64,000 nt of DNA, taken from assembly GCF_001953865.1 (NCBI RefSeq), contig NZ_MQUQ01000012.1, positions 186,001-250,000 on the forward strand, read 5' to 3'. A model generated the notes under the pieces. It was not told the DNA's origin, made no database searches, and was given only the letters and a program-made list of their open reading frames with translations. The translations under genes were made by a program, and so were the position numbers. Numbering within the stretch: position 1 is the first letter of the stretch; the number at the start of each line of letters is the position of its first letter. This DNA comes from Amycolatopsis coloradensis (GTDB taxonomy: Bacteria; Actinomycetota; Actinomycetes; Mycobacteriales; Pseudonocardiaceae). Positions 51,316 to 59,598 of this stretch are shown here, in pieces.

Positions 51316-53483
51316 TGACGATCCCGAACTTCGCAGGCGTCGACCTCGGCACCCCCGACCCGGGCGACCGTCCTCAATGGACCGAAGCGTTGCACGCCGC
51401 CACCGGCAAGGGGCCTGACGCGCTCGCCTGGGAGACGCCGGAAGGCATCGGCGTCAAACCGGTCTACACCGCCGACGATCTGTCCGGAGTGGACTTCCTT
51501 GGCACGTATCCCGGTGTCGCGCCGTACCTGCGCGGCCCGTATCCGACGATGTACGTCAACCAGCCGTGGACGATCCGGCAGTACGCGGGTTTCTCCACCG
51601 CCGAGGAGTCGAACGCCTTCTACCGCCGCAACCTCGCCGCCGGGCAGAAGGGTCTTTCGGTCGCCTTCGACCTCGCGACGCACCGCGGCTACGACTCCGA
51701 CCACCCGCGCGTCGCCGGTGACGTCGGCATGGCGGGCGTCGCGATCGACTCGATCTACGACATGCGCCAGCTCTTCGACGGGATCCCGCTCGACAAGATG
51801 AGCGTTTCGATGACCATGAACGGCGCCGTCCTGCCGGTGCTCGCGCTGTACGTCGTCGCGGCCGAGGAACAGGGTGTCACGCCGGACAAACTGGCCGGGA
51901 CCATCCAGAACGACATCCTCAAGGAGTTCATGGTCCGCAACACCTACATCTATCCGCCGCAGCCGTCGATGCGGATCATTTCGGACATCTTCTCTTTCAC
52001 CTCGCGGAACATGCCGAAGTACAACTCGATCTCCATCTCCGGCTATCACATGCAGGAAGCCGGGGCGACCGCCGACCTGGAGCTGGCGTACACGCTCGCG
52101 GACGGTGTCGAGTACATCCGCGCGGGCACCGAGGCCGGGCTGGACGTCGACAAGTTCGCGCCGCGCCTGTCCTTCTTCTGGGCGATCGGGATGAACTTCT
52201 TCATGGAGGTCGCGAAGCTCCGCGCGGCGCGGCTCCTGTGGGCGAAGCTGGTGAAGGGCTTCGAGCCGAAATCGTCGAAGTCCCTGTCACTGCGCACGCA
52301 TTCGCAGACCTCCGGCTGGTCGCTGACCGCGCAGGACGTCTACAACAACGTCGTCCGCACCTGTGTGGAGGCGATGGCGGCGACCCAGGGGCACACGCAG
52401 TCGTTGCACACCAACGCCCTCGACGAGGCCCTCGCGCTGCCGACCGACTTCTCCGCCCGCATCGCGCGGAACACGCAGTTGCTGTTGCAGCAGGAATCCG
52501 GCACGACACGCGTCATCGACCCGTGGGGCGGCAGCGCGTTCGTCGAGAAGCTGACCTACGACCTCGCCCGCAAGGCGTGGGGCCACATCACCGAGGTCGA
52601 GCAGGCCGGTGGGATGGCGAAGGCCATCGACGCGGGCATCCCGAAGCTGCGCATCGAGGAGGCCGCGGCGCGGACCCAGGCGCGGATCGACTCCGGTCGC
52701 CAGCCGGTGATCGGCATCAACAAGTACAAGGTTACTGACGACGAGCAGATCGACGTGCTCAAGGTCGACAACGCCGGCGTCCGCACGCAACAGCTGGAGA
52801 AACTGCGGCGGCTGCGCGAAGAGCGGGACGAGGACGCGACACAGGACGCGCTCCGGCGGCTCACGGCCGGCGCCCAGGCCGACGGCAACCTGCTCGCGCT
52901 GGCCATCGACGCGGCCAGGGCGAAGGCCACGGTCGGCGAAATCTCCGACTCGCTGGAGAAGATCTGGGGGCGCCACTCCGGTCAGATTCGTACCATCTCC
53001 GGTGTGTACCGCGAGGAGGTCGGCAAGGCCGAGAACGTCGAAAGGGCCCGTGAACTGGTCGAGGTCTTCGCCCACGAAGAGGGCCGCCGTCCACGGATCC
53101 TGGTCGCGAAGATGGGCCAGGACGGGCACGACCGCGGCCAGAAGGTGATCGCGACGGGCTTCGCCGACATCGGTTTCGACGTCGACGTCGGCCCGTTGTT
53201 CTCCACCCCCGGCGAGGTCGCGCGGCAGGCGATCGAGGCGGACGTGCACGTCATCGGCGTTTCGTCGCTGGCGGCCGGGCACCTCTCGCTGGTCCCCGCG
53301 CTGCGCGCCGAACTCGCCGAACAGGGCCGCGAGGACATCATCGTCGTGGTCGGCGGCGTCATCCCGCCGCAGGACTACGAGGAACTGCGCGCGGCGGGCG
53401 CGGCGGCGATCTTCGGCCCCGGCACGGTCATCGCCGACGCGGCGATCGACCTCATCGGACAGCTGACCGCCCAGGAGTCCTGA
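51315..53483 (+). CDS. mutB: Methylmalonyl-CoA mutase large (alpha) subunit
   Basis: A 722-aa catalytic subunit. The barrel has PGVAPYLRGPYPTMYVNQPW with the substrate-contacting Tyr, GLSVAFDLATHRGYDSDH and RTHSQTSGWSLTAQ. The C-terminal cobalamin domain carries GQDGHDRGQKVIATGFADIG, with the base-off histidine of DGHDRG near residue 604, then GVSSLAAGH and VVGGVIPPQDY. The ATG at 51315 shares an A with the mutA stop; a GTG at 51312 is an alternative. It links propionyl-CoA and succinyl-CoA, a precursor route often important for polyketides. Confidence 0.97.
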   Translation: MTIPNFAGVDLGTPDPGDRPQWTEALHAATGKGPDALAWETPEGIGVKPVYTADDLSGVDFLGTYPGVAPYLRGPYPTMYVNQPWTIRQYAGFSTAEESNAFYRRNLAAGQKGLSVAFDLATHRGYDSDHPRVAGDVGMAGVAIDSIYDMRQLFDGIPLDKMSVSMTMNGAVLPVLALYVVAAEEQGVTPDKLAGTIQNDILKEFMVRNTYIYPPQPSMRIISDIFSFTSRNMPKYNSISISGYHMQEAGATADLELAYTLADGVEYIRAGTEAGLDVDKFAPRLSFFWAIGMNFFMEVAKLRAARLLWAKLVKGFEPKSSKSLSLRTHSQTSGWSLTAQDVYNNVVRTCVEAMAATQGHTQSLHTNALDEALALPTDFSARIARNTQLLLQQESGTTRVIDPWGGSAFVEKLTYDLARKAWGHITEVEQAGGMAKAIDAGIPKLRIEEAAARTQARIDSGRQPVIGINKYKVTDDEQIDVLKVDNAGVRTQQLEKLRRLREERDEDATQDALRRLTAGAQADGNLLALAIDAARAKATVGEISDSLEKIWGRHSGQIRTISGVYREEVGKAENVERARELVEVFAHEEGRRPRILVAKMGQDGHDRGQKVIATGFADIGFDVDVGPLFSTPGEVARQAIEADVHVIGVSSLAAGHLSLVPALRAELAEQGREDIIVVVGGVIPPQDYEELRAAGAAAIFGPGTVIADAAIDLIGQLTAQES

Positions 53484-53486
53484 ACC

Positions 53487-54485
53487 TTGCCGCGCAAGAT
53501 CGACGTCGGGGCGCTGGCCAAGGGCGTCCTCGCGGGTGACCGCGGCCTGCTTTCGCGGGCGATCACGCTCGTCGAGTCCAACCGGGAAGACCACCGGGTG
53601 CAGGCGCAGGAGCTGCTGGTCGAGCTGCTCCCGCACGCGGGCGGCGCGCGACGGGTCGGCATCACCGGCGTCCCCGGTGTCGGCAAGTCGACCTTCATCG
53701 ACCAGCTCGGCACGGACCTGACCGAGGCCGGGCACAAGGTCGCCGTGCTGGCCGTCGACCCGTCGTCGACCAAGACCGGCGGCTCGATCCTGGGCGACAA
53801 GACCCGGATGGCACGGCTCGCGGTGGACCCGAAGGCGTTCATCCGCCCTTCGCCGACTTCGGGGACTCTCGGCGGGGTCGCGCGGGCGACCCGGGAGACG
53901 ATCGTGCTGATGGAAGCGGCCGGATACGACATCGTGCTGGTCGAGACGGTCGGCGTCGGGCAGTCCGAGGTGACCGTGGCGAACATGGTCGACTGCTTCC
54001 TGTTCCTGACCCTGGCCCGCACCGGCGACCAGTTGCAGGGCATCAAGAAAGGTGTTCTCGAACTGGCCGACGTCATCGCGGTCAACAAGGCCGACGGCGA
54101 CCACGAACGCGACGCGAAGCGCGCGGCCCGCGAACTCGCCGGCGCCCTGCGGATGATCTACGGACGCGACGCCGAGTGGACCCCGCCGGTGCTGACGTGC
54201 AGCGCGCTCACCGACGTCGGGCTGGACGAGGTGTGGGCCGAGATCGGCCGTCACCGTGACGTGCTGACCGCGTCCGGCGAACTGGACGAGCGGCGACGTC
54301 GGCAGCAGGTGGAGTGGACCTGGTCGATGGTCCGCGAACAGCTGCTCGGGCGGCTCGCCGCGCATCCGGGGGTGCGAGCGGTCGTTCCGGACGTCGAACG
54401 GGCGGTCCGGGACGGTGAACTGACCCCGACGCTGGCCGCTCACCGGATTCTGTCGGCGTTTTCCGGTCCTCCGCGTGGCGGCTGA
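53487..54485 (+). CDS. meaB: Methylmalonyl-CoA mutase chaperone GTPase (MeaB/ArgK)
   Basis: A 332-aa G3E-family GTPase that protects and reloads the mutase with intact cofactor. The P-loop is GVPGVGKST, switch motifs are in VLAVDPSSTKTGGSILGDKT, VETVGVGQSE is the Walker B/G3 region, and NKADG is the base-specificity motif. A C-terminal dimerisation arm, ELDERRRRQQVEWTWSMVRE, is present. The TTG start at 53487 is 3 nt after the mutB stop and has CAGGAG about 9 nt upstream. Third gene of the operon. Confidence 0.96.
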   Translation: MPRKIDVGALAKGVLAGDRGLLSRAITLVESNREDHRVQAQELLVELLPHAGGARRVGITGVPGVGKSTFIDQLGTDLTEAGHKVAVLAVDPSSTKTGGSILGDKTRMARLAVDPKAFIRPSPTSGTLGGVARATRETIVLMEAAGYDIVLVETVGVGQSEVTVANMVDCFLFLTLARTGDQLQGIKKGVLELADVIAVNKADGDHERDAKRAARELAGALRMIYGRDAEWTPPVLTCSALTDVGLDEVWAEIGRHRDVLTASGELDERRRRQQVEWTWSMVREQLLGRLAAHPGVRAVVPDVERAVRDGELTPTLAAHRILSAFSGPPRGG

Positions 54486-54542
54486 CGACGGGACGCGGCA
54501 GAGTGCAGAATCGGATTCGCACGCTGTCGACGAAAGGGAGTC

Positions 54543-54851
54543 ATGCCGAAAAGGTCTCGCCTCGGGCAGCTGGCCGGGCTGATCGCCGCCGGGCTGGTCG
54601 TCTGTGCTCCGGTCGCGCAGGCCGCGCCCGCCGCGGCGATCCCGGCCGCTTCGCCGGTGATCACGCAGGCAGCGACGGGGCACGAGGTGCCGTCGCAGGT
54701 GCCGCCGGGACCGGTGCTCGACCCCGCCGAGACCGACAAGGCCAACAGCCAGGAGACCAAGAACAAGATCATCGCGGGCGTCATCGCGGTGGTACTGCTG
54801 GGGTTGGTCATCCTCGGCCGTCGCGCGCGTTCCAAGAAGAAGAAGTCCTGA
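54543..54851 (+). CDS. Small single-helix envelope protein
   Basis: A 102-aa protein of no recognised family. A signal peptide-like start, SRLGQLAGLIAAGLVVCAPV, ends near AQAAP. A Pro/Ala-rich stretch (VPSQVPPGPVLDPAETDKAN) leads to a C-terminal helix, IIAGVIAVVLLGLVILG, and a strongly basic end, RRARSKKKKS. The arrangement suits a small protein with an exposed segment held by one helix. It starts 57 nt after meaB with AAAGGGAG before the ATG, and could be in the same transcript. Function unknown. Confidence 0.7.
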   Translation: MPKRSRLGQLAGLIAAGLVVCAPVAQAAPAAAIPAASPVITQAATGHEVPSQVPPGPVLDPAETDKANSQETKNKIIAGVIAVVLLGLVILGRRARSKKKKS

Positions 54852-55090
54852 ACCGCCACCGGTAAGTAGAAGGACTCTCCGCTTAGCCCGGGCAGAACTC
54901 CTCGAAGCCGTTCAACGCAGATCCACTACCGGCCATCTCCGGCTCGATCACTCGACGAGCGGCTTGTCATCCGCATGGTGCACGATCTATCGCAAATGCG
55001 TATCACAGATCGAACGGCACCCAGCGTGTCTTCAGTGACCACTCGTACGGTGGTAGACGAAGGCAACTGTGTTGCGGGAGGAGGTGCGGC

Positions 55091-56389
55091 GTGACGGTGC
55101 TCGATTCACGTCCGGACATTCCAGGCGACCCCGAGGGTCGCGTCGTTGCCCCTAAAGAGGCGCCCACCGCGCTGATCTCCGAGGCCGGCGTCAGCATGAC
55201 ACCTGTGGATGACCTGGGTGCCGGGCGTGGCCCTTTCTGGCTCGACGACTGGCTTCGCGCGAACGCCACCGACGTCCTCGCGTGGCGCCGTCACATCCAC
55301 GCGCACCCGGAACTCTCCCGCCACGAGTTCGCGACCACCGAGATGGTCCTGTCCCTGCTCCGCTCGGTCGGGCTCAAGCCATGGGTGCTCCCGGTGGGCA
55401 CCGGCGTCGTCTGCGACATCGGAAGCGGCGACCGCTGTGTCGCGCTGCGCGCCGACATGGACGCCCTGCCGCTGACCGAGGCCACCGGGCTCCCGTACGC
55501 CTCCAAGACCGACGGCGCCGCGCACATGTGCGGGCACGACGCGCACACCGCGATCCTGCTGGGCGCGGCGCGGGCACTGGCAGGCGCGCCGGAGCTGCCG
55601 GGACGCGTGCGGCTGATCTTCCAGCCCGCCGAGGAGGTCATGCCCGGCGGCGCGCTGGACATGATCGCCGCGGGCGCGATGGAAGGCGTCGAGCGGATCT
55701 ACGGGCTGCACTGCGACCCGCGGCTCGAGGTCGGCAAAATCGGCCTGCGCGAGGGCGCGTTGACGTCCGCCGCCGACCTCATCGAGCTGCGGCTCACCTC
55801 GCCGGGCGGGCACACCTCGCGGCCGCATCTGACCGCGGACCTGGTGCACGCCCTCGGCACGGTGATCACGTCGCTGCCCGCGGTCCTGTCGCGGCGCGTC
55901 GACCCGCGTTCCGGGACGGTGCTGGTCTGGGGCGCGGTGCACGCCGGGCAGGCGGCCAACGCCGTCCCGCAGGACGGGGTGCTGCGCGGCACGCTCCGGA
56001 CCGCGGACCACGAGGTCTGGACGATGCTGGAGCCGCTCGTCGCGTCTTCGGTGGAGTCGCTGCTCGCGCCGACCGGTGTCGGGTTCTCGCTCGACTACCG
56101 CCGCGGCGTCCCGCCGGTCGTCTCCGACCCGGAGTCGACCGCGCTGATGCGGGCCGGTGTCGAAGCCGCGCTGGGCGAGACCGGCGTGGCCGGGACCGAG
56201 CAGTCGTCCGGCGGCGAGGACTTCGGGTGGTACCTGGAGCACGTCCAAGGCGCCTTCGCGCGCCTCGGCGTTTGGCCCGGCGAAGGCCCCATGGCCGACA
56301 TCCACCGCCCGACGTTCACTCTCGACGAGCGTGCCCTGCTGTGCGGTGTCCGCACCCTGGTCCACACCGCCCTGGCCACCCTGGCTTGA
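55091..56389 (+). CDS. M20-family metal-dependent amidohydrolase (AmiA/AmiB type)
   Basis: A 432-aa member of the M20D peptidase/amidohydrolase family. WRRHIHAHPELSRHEFATTE, RADMDALPLTE, HMCGHDAHTAILLGAA and FQPAEEVMPGGA hold the dinuclear metal ligands, and SGGEDFGWYL is the late Glu/Asp block. Such enzymes remove acyl groups from N-acyl amino acids or related amides. It corresponds in place and orientation to M. tuberculosis amiA1/amiB1 (from memory), with only one copy here. The GTG at 55091 has GGGAGGAGG upstream. An N-terminal extension of about 50 residues is poorly conserved in appearance. Confidence 0.92.
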   Translation: MTVLDSRPDIPGDPEGRVVAPKEAPTALISEAGVSMTPVDDLGAGRGPFWLDDWLRANATDVLAWRRHIHAHPELSRHEFATTEMVLSLLRSVGLKPWVLPVGTGVVCDIGSGDRCVALRADMDALPLTEATGLPYASKTDGAAHMCGHDAHTAILLGAARALAGAPELPGRVRLIFQPAEEVMPGGALDMIAAGAMEGVERIYGLHCDPRLEVGKIGLREGALTSAADLIELRLTSPGGHTSRPHLTADLVHALGTVITSLPAVLSRRVDPRSGTVLVWGAVHAGQAANAVPQDGVLRGTLRTADHEVWTMLEPLVASSVESLLAPTGVGFSLDYRRGVPPVVSDPESTALMRAGVEAALGETGVAGTEQSSGGEDFGWYLEHVQGAFARLGVWPGEGPMADIHRPTFTLDERALLCGVRTLVHTALATLA

Positions 56390-56397
56390 GTTACACC

Positions 56398-56460
56398 TCC
56401 AATCACGCGAGTTCCGCCTTCAAGCACGCGAGTTCCGCCTTCAAGCACGCGAGTTCCGCC
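56398..56460. repeat. 21-bp tandem repeats (locus 2, reverse orientation)
   Basis: Three units with exact 21-nt period (CACGCG at 56404, 56425 and 56446) read CACGCGAGTTCCGCCTTCAAG; the first is preceded by AAT instead of AAG. The reverse complement matches the arrays at 18.1 and 57.5 kb. It lies directly after the amidohydrolase gene. No ORF spans it convincingly. Confidence 0.85.
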
Positions 56461-56509
56461 TCTGTGCACGGGTGTTCGGTCCTATCGGGCCGAACACCCG
56501 TGCACAGAG
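56460..56509. terminator. Perfect 20-bp inverted repeat downstream of the amidohydrolase
   Basis: CTCTGTGCACGGGTGTTCGG (56460-56479) pairs exactly with positions 56490-56509 around a 10-nt loop. It sits between the 21-bp tandem array and two DnaA-box-like sequences. It can serve as a terminator for the amidohydrolase gene; no T-run follows, as is common in high-GC actinobacteria. Confidence 0.6.
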
Positions 56510-56538
56510 TTGTCCACAGCCCGGTCGAGTTATCCACA
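56510..56538 (+). promoter_or_regulatory. Pair of DnaA-box-like 9-mers
   Basis: TTGTCCACA (56510-56518) and TTATCCACA (56530-56538) lie in the same orientation, 20 bp apart. The second is the exact consensus DnaA box TTATCCACA and the first matches the common actinobacterial variant. Two phased boxes are more than expected by chance in so short a gap. This is not an origin: no dnaA or dnaN, AT-rich unwinding tract or further boxes were seen. Confidence 0.45.
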
Positions 56539-56591
56539 GCTCTGGATGCAGCCCCTTCCCAAGGTCTGCTCGATCCTCGATTCTCGAAGGC

Positions 56592-57491
56592 GTGATCAAC
56601 TGGGGAGGACGTAATGGGGCGGTCTTGCGTGGTGAGGCCGACAAAATCTTGGGGCGGCGAGCCGTCCTCGAAGGGCTGGCGTCCGGTGTGCTGGCTCAGC
56701 CGTGGCGAGGCGTGATCCTCCATGCCGCGGATCTGCTCGAGTTGCCGTGCCTGGCACAGGCGGCACTGCTCGCGGTCGGACCACCAGCAGTGCTTTCCGG
56801 CGCGACTTCTCTTGCCCTGCATGGGATTTCGGCTGCTGACAGCACGGTCATCCACCTGACCGTTCCCTACTCGAGACGGGTCGGATCGAGATCAGGGCTA
56901 GTGGTGCACAGGGCCGAATTCCGCCCGGCCGATGTACTCGAACTGGACGGACTTCCGGTGTTCCCGTTGGACCGCGCCCTGGCCGACCACCTCTGCGACG
57001 GCGACAAGCGAACAGCGTTCGCCGCGCTCGAAGAGGCGCTGCACAACCTCTTGCCGGACCACCGAGGAGTCCTGCACGCCAACGTCCGGGATCGCATCAT
57101 CGACCGCCGCGACCGACGAGGTATCCACAGGGCGCAGATGCTGCTCGCGCTCGCTACGGGCGAGGCCGAATCGCCGCCGGAGAGCATTCTTCGCTTGCTC
57201 GTCGTGGAGGCCGGGCTGCCGGTACCGGTCGCCCAGTACGAGGTCGCCACCATCGACGGGCGGAAGCTGTACGTGCTCGACCTCGCGTGGCCTGAGGTGC
57301 GTATCGCCCTGGAGTACGACGGCTACGCCGCACATGAGGGCAGGCGCGACTATGACGCGGAGCGGGACGCTCGGATGGCGGCGCGCGGGTGGATCACGAT
57401 CCGCGCGACAGCGGCCGATCTGCGGAATCCACGACGGTTGTTGGCTGAGTTACACGGTGCGTTCGAGCGTCGTACGGCGCGACTCGCGTGA
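56592..57491 (+). CDS. AbiEi-like N-terminal / DUF559 endonuclease-like protein
   Basis: A 299-aa protein. The N-terminal half resembles the winged-helix/AbiEi-antitoxin-like domain (VLAQPWRGVILHAADLLE, AVLSGATSLALHGI). The C-terminal third is a DUF559/Vsr-like fold of the PD-(D/E)xK type: LYVLDLAWPEVRIALEYDGY, then AHEGRRDYDAERDARMAARGW, with Asp, Glu and Asp placed as in the active site. Many copies of this family occur in actinobacterial genomes; a defence or genome-maintenance role is suspected but not shown. The start is uncertain: GTG 56592, or TTG 56625 after GGGGAGGA. The stop lies inside a 21-bp repeat. Confidence 0.78.
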   Translation: MINWGGRNGAVLRGEADKILGRRAVLEGLASGVLAQPWRGVILHAADLLELPCLAQAALLAVGPPAVLSGATSLALHGISAADSTVIHLTVPYSRRVGSRSGLVVHRAEFRPADVLELDGLPVFPLDRALADHLCDGDKRTAFAALEEALHNLLPDHRGVLHANVRDRIIDRRDRRGIHRAQMLLALATGEAESPPESILRLLVVEAGLPVPVAQYEVATIDGRKLYVLDLAWPEVRIALEYDGYAAHEGRRDYDAERDARMAARGWITIRATAADLRNPRRLLAELHGAFERRTARLA

Positions 57492-57533
57492 TTGGGGGCG
57501 CGACTTGCGTGATTGGGGGCGTAACACGCGTGA
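57485..57533. repeat. 21-bp tandem repeats spanning a stop codon (locus 3)
   Basis: Units start at 57485, 57506 and 57527 with exact 21-nt spacing: CGCGTGATTGGGGGCGCGAC, TGCGTGATTGGGGGCGTAAC and a partial third. The TGA at 57489-57491 ends the DUF559 gene, and the array ends at the stop of the convergent gamma-glutamylcyclotransferase-like gene. It shares its CGCGTGATT core with locus 1. Confidence 0.85.
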
Positions 57534-57986
57534 TCAGCCGGAGATTCCCGTGCAGGGGCGGGTGCGGAGCGCGTCGACGTAGTCGGCGGGGGCGCCCGCG
57601 GCCTCGGCCGCGTCGGCGAGAACGCCGAGGTAGCGCGCGGACGGGAGGCCGCCCTCGTAGGCGTCCAGGACGTACAGCCAGGGCAGGACGGAGCCGTCCA
57701 TGGTCTGCACGCGCAGGCGGAGCTTGGTGTGCATGCCGAGCTCGCCGCCTTCCCAGCGGTCGAGGCCGTCCTCGTCCAGCGGGGTGACGTCGTACAGCAC
57801 CACGAAGACCCGGGAGCCCGGGTCTTCGACGATGGTGGCCAGCGCGCCTTCCCAGCCCAGGTCTTCACCGCCGAAGGTCAACCTCCAGCCTTCCAGCCAG
57901 CCGGTGCCGGCCATGGGCGAGTGCGGAGCGCGCTCCAACATCTGGGCGGGCTCCATATTGGATCCATACGCGGCATACAACGGCAC
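57534..57986 (-). CDS. Gamma-glutamylcyclotransferase-like protein (Rv3304 position)
   Basis: A 150-aa protein with the cyclotransferase-fold signature LYAAYGSNMEPAQMLERAPH, whose YGSN loop binds the gamma-glutamyl group. Later parts include WRLTFGGED, FVVLYDVTPLDEDGLDRWEG and VLDAYEGGLPSARYL. The acidic catalytic residue is expected within the EGGELGMHT/DEDGLDRWE region, but a glutathione-related role is not certain. Its place and orientation beside lpdA match Rv3304. GTG start at 57986. The promoter lies in the 127 nt shared with the divergent lpdA. Confidence 0.82.
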   Translation of the reverse strand: MPLYAAYGSNMEPAQMLERAPHSPMAGTGWLEGWRLTFGGEDLGWEGALATIVEDPGSRVFVVLYDVTPLDEDGLDRWEGGELGMHTKLRLRVQTMDGSVLPWLYVLDAYEGGLPSARYLGVLADAAEAAGAPADYVDALRTRPCTGISG

Positions 57987-58113
57987 GGCGACAGCCTAGC
58001 GACCCGGCGGTCACCCGGCCGGACGTACATGCCGTGTCCGGCCACTCAATCCGCCCAGCGGTCGCCCGCGTACGGTAAACGCCGTCACAGACACCGCTGC
58101 GAGGAGGAGACCA

Positions 58114-59517
58114 GTGACCAAGATCGTGATCATGGGCGGAGGCCCCGCCGGTTACGAAGCGGCACTGGTCGCGGCCCAGCACGGAGCCGACGTCACCATC
58201 GTCGAACGCGACGGTCTCGGCGGCGCTTGCGTGCTCTACGACTGTGTTCCGTCGAAGACGTTCATCGCCTCCTCCGGCGCGCTCGCGAACATGCACGACC
58301 TCCGCGAACTCGGCATCAACACCGACATGGCCGACACCAGTGTCGACCTGCCGACCGTCCACGGCCGCGTGAAGGGCCTCGCGCTCGCGCAGTCCGCCGA
58401 CATCCGCGCCCGCGTCCAGCGCGAAGGCGTCCGCGTCCTCATCGGCCAGGGCCGGTTCGACGACGAAGAGACCGGGCTCGCCACGCACAAGGTCGCCGTC
58501 ACCACCCACGACGGCACCGTCGAGGTCCTCGACGCCGACGTCGTCCTCATCTCGACCGGCGCCACTCCGCGCGTGCTGCCCGGCGCGGTGCCGGACGGCG
58601 AGCGCATCCTCGACTGGCGTCAGCTCTACGACCTGCGTGAACTGCCCGAGCACCTGGCCGTCATCGGTTCGGGTGTCACCGGCGCCGAGTTCGCGTCGGC
58701 CTACACCGAGATGGGTGTCAAGGTCACCGTCGTGTCCAGCCGCGACCGCGTCCTCCCGCACGAGGACGCCGACGCCGCCGCTGTGCTCGAAGAGGTCTTC
58801 TCGCAGCGCGGCACCACGGTCGCCAAGCAGGCCCGCGCCGACAAGGTCGAGCGCACCGAAAAGGGTGTCGAGATCCACCTCGCCGACGGCCGCGTGATCG
58901 AAGCCAGCCACGCGCTGATGACCGTCGGTTCCGTGCCCAACACCGTCGACATCGGCCTGGAGAAGGTCGGCATCGAGCCCGGCCCCGGCGGCTTCATCGG
59001 CGTCGACCGCGTTTCCCGCACCAGCGCGCCCGGCATCTACGCCGCGGGCGACTGCACCGGCGTGCTCATGCTCGCCTCGGTGGCCAGCATGCAGGGCCGC
59101 ATCGCGATGTGGCACGCGCTCGGCGAAGGCGTCGCGCCGATCAAACTCAAGACCGTCGCCGCCAACGTGTTCACCCACCCCGAGATCGCGACCGTCGGCA
59201 TCAGCCAGCAGGCGATCGACTCGGGTGAGGTGCCCGCCCGCACCATCATGCTCCCGCTCGCGACGAACGCCCGCGCGAAGATGGAAGGCCTGCGACGCGG
59301 TTTCGTGAAGCTGTTCTGCCGCCCCGCCACCGGCGTGGTCGTCGGCGGGGTGGTCGTGGCCCCGAACGCGAGCGAACTCATCCTTCCCATCGCGCTCGCC
59401 GTCCAGAACCAGCTCACAGTGGAACACCTGGCACTGACATTTTCGGTGTACCCGTCGCTCTCGGGGTCGATCACCGAGGCGGGCCGCCAGCTGATGCGCC
59501 ACGACGACTTGGACTGA
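58114..59517 (+). CDS. lpdA: LpdA-type NAD(P)H flavoprotein (quinone reductase/dihydrolipoamide dehydrogenase homologue)
   Basis: A 467-aa FAD-dependent pyridine-nucleotide disulphide oxidoreductase. FAD fold IVIMGGGPAGYEAALVAAQ; NAD(P) fold LAVIGSGVTGAEFASAYTEM; second FAD block APGIYAAGDCTGVLMLASVA. The redox disulphide C-x4-C is intact in GACVLYDCVPSK. The C-terminal His-Pro-x-x-x-x-Glu dyad of true lipoamide dehydrogenases is replaced by VYPSLSGS, so lipoamide turnover is unlikely. This matches the LpdA (Rv3303c) group, which acts as a quinone reductase. No pyruvate or oxoglutarate dehydrogenase gene is near. ATG 58114 with GAGGAGGAG upstream. Confidence 0.92.
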   Translation: MTKIVIMGGGPAGYEAALVAAQHGADVTIVERDGLGGACVLYDCVPSKTFIASSGALANMHDLRELGINTDMADTSVDLPTVHGRVKGLALAQSADIRARVQREGVRVLIGQGRFDDEETGLATHKVAVTTHDGTVEVLDADVVLISTGATPRVLPGAVPDGERILDWRQLYDLRELPEHLAVIGSGVTGAEFASAYTEMGVKVTVVSSRDRVLPHEDADAAAVLEEVFSQRGTTVAKQARADKVERTEKGVEIHLADGRVIEASHALMTVGSVPNTVDIGLEKVGIEPGPGGFIGVDRVSRTSAPGIYAAGDCTGVLMLASVASMQGRIAMWHALGEGVAPIKLKTVAANVFTHPEIATVGISQQAIDSGEVPARTIMLPLATNARAKMEGLRRGFVKLFCRPATGVVVGGVVVAPNASELILPIALAVQNQLTVEHLALTFSVYPSLSGSITEAGRQLMRHDDLD

Positions 59518-59598
59518 TCCTCTCCGGCGAGGCAACCATCGCGGGGGTGCCCGCGTCTAGCGCGTGTCGGATGTTTTCGTTGACCGCTAGGGGTTTTC

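Noticed and set aside
52287..54683. A 798-codon open frame on the minus strand, antisense to mutB and meaB
   Set aside because: No recognisable domain, and it spans two genes with complete catalytic motifs on the other strand.
56398..56460. Tandem repeats considered as a CRISPR array
   Set aside because: Units of 21 bp follow each other without spacers and no cas gene is present.
56510..56538. The DnaA boxes read as a chromosomal origin
   Set aside because: Only two boxes, no dnaA/dnaN/gyr genes and no AT-rich unwinding region.
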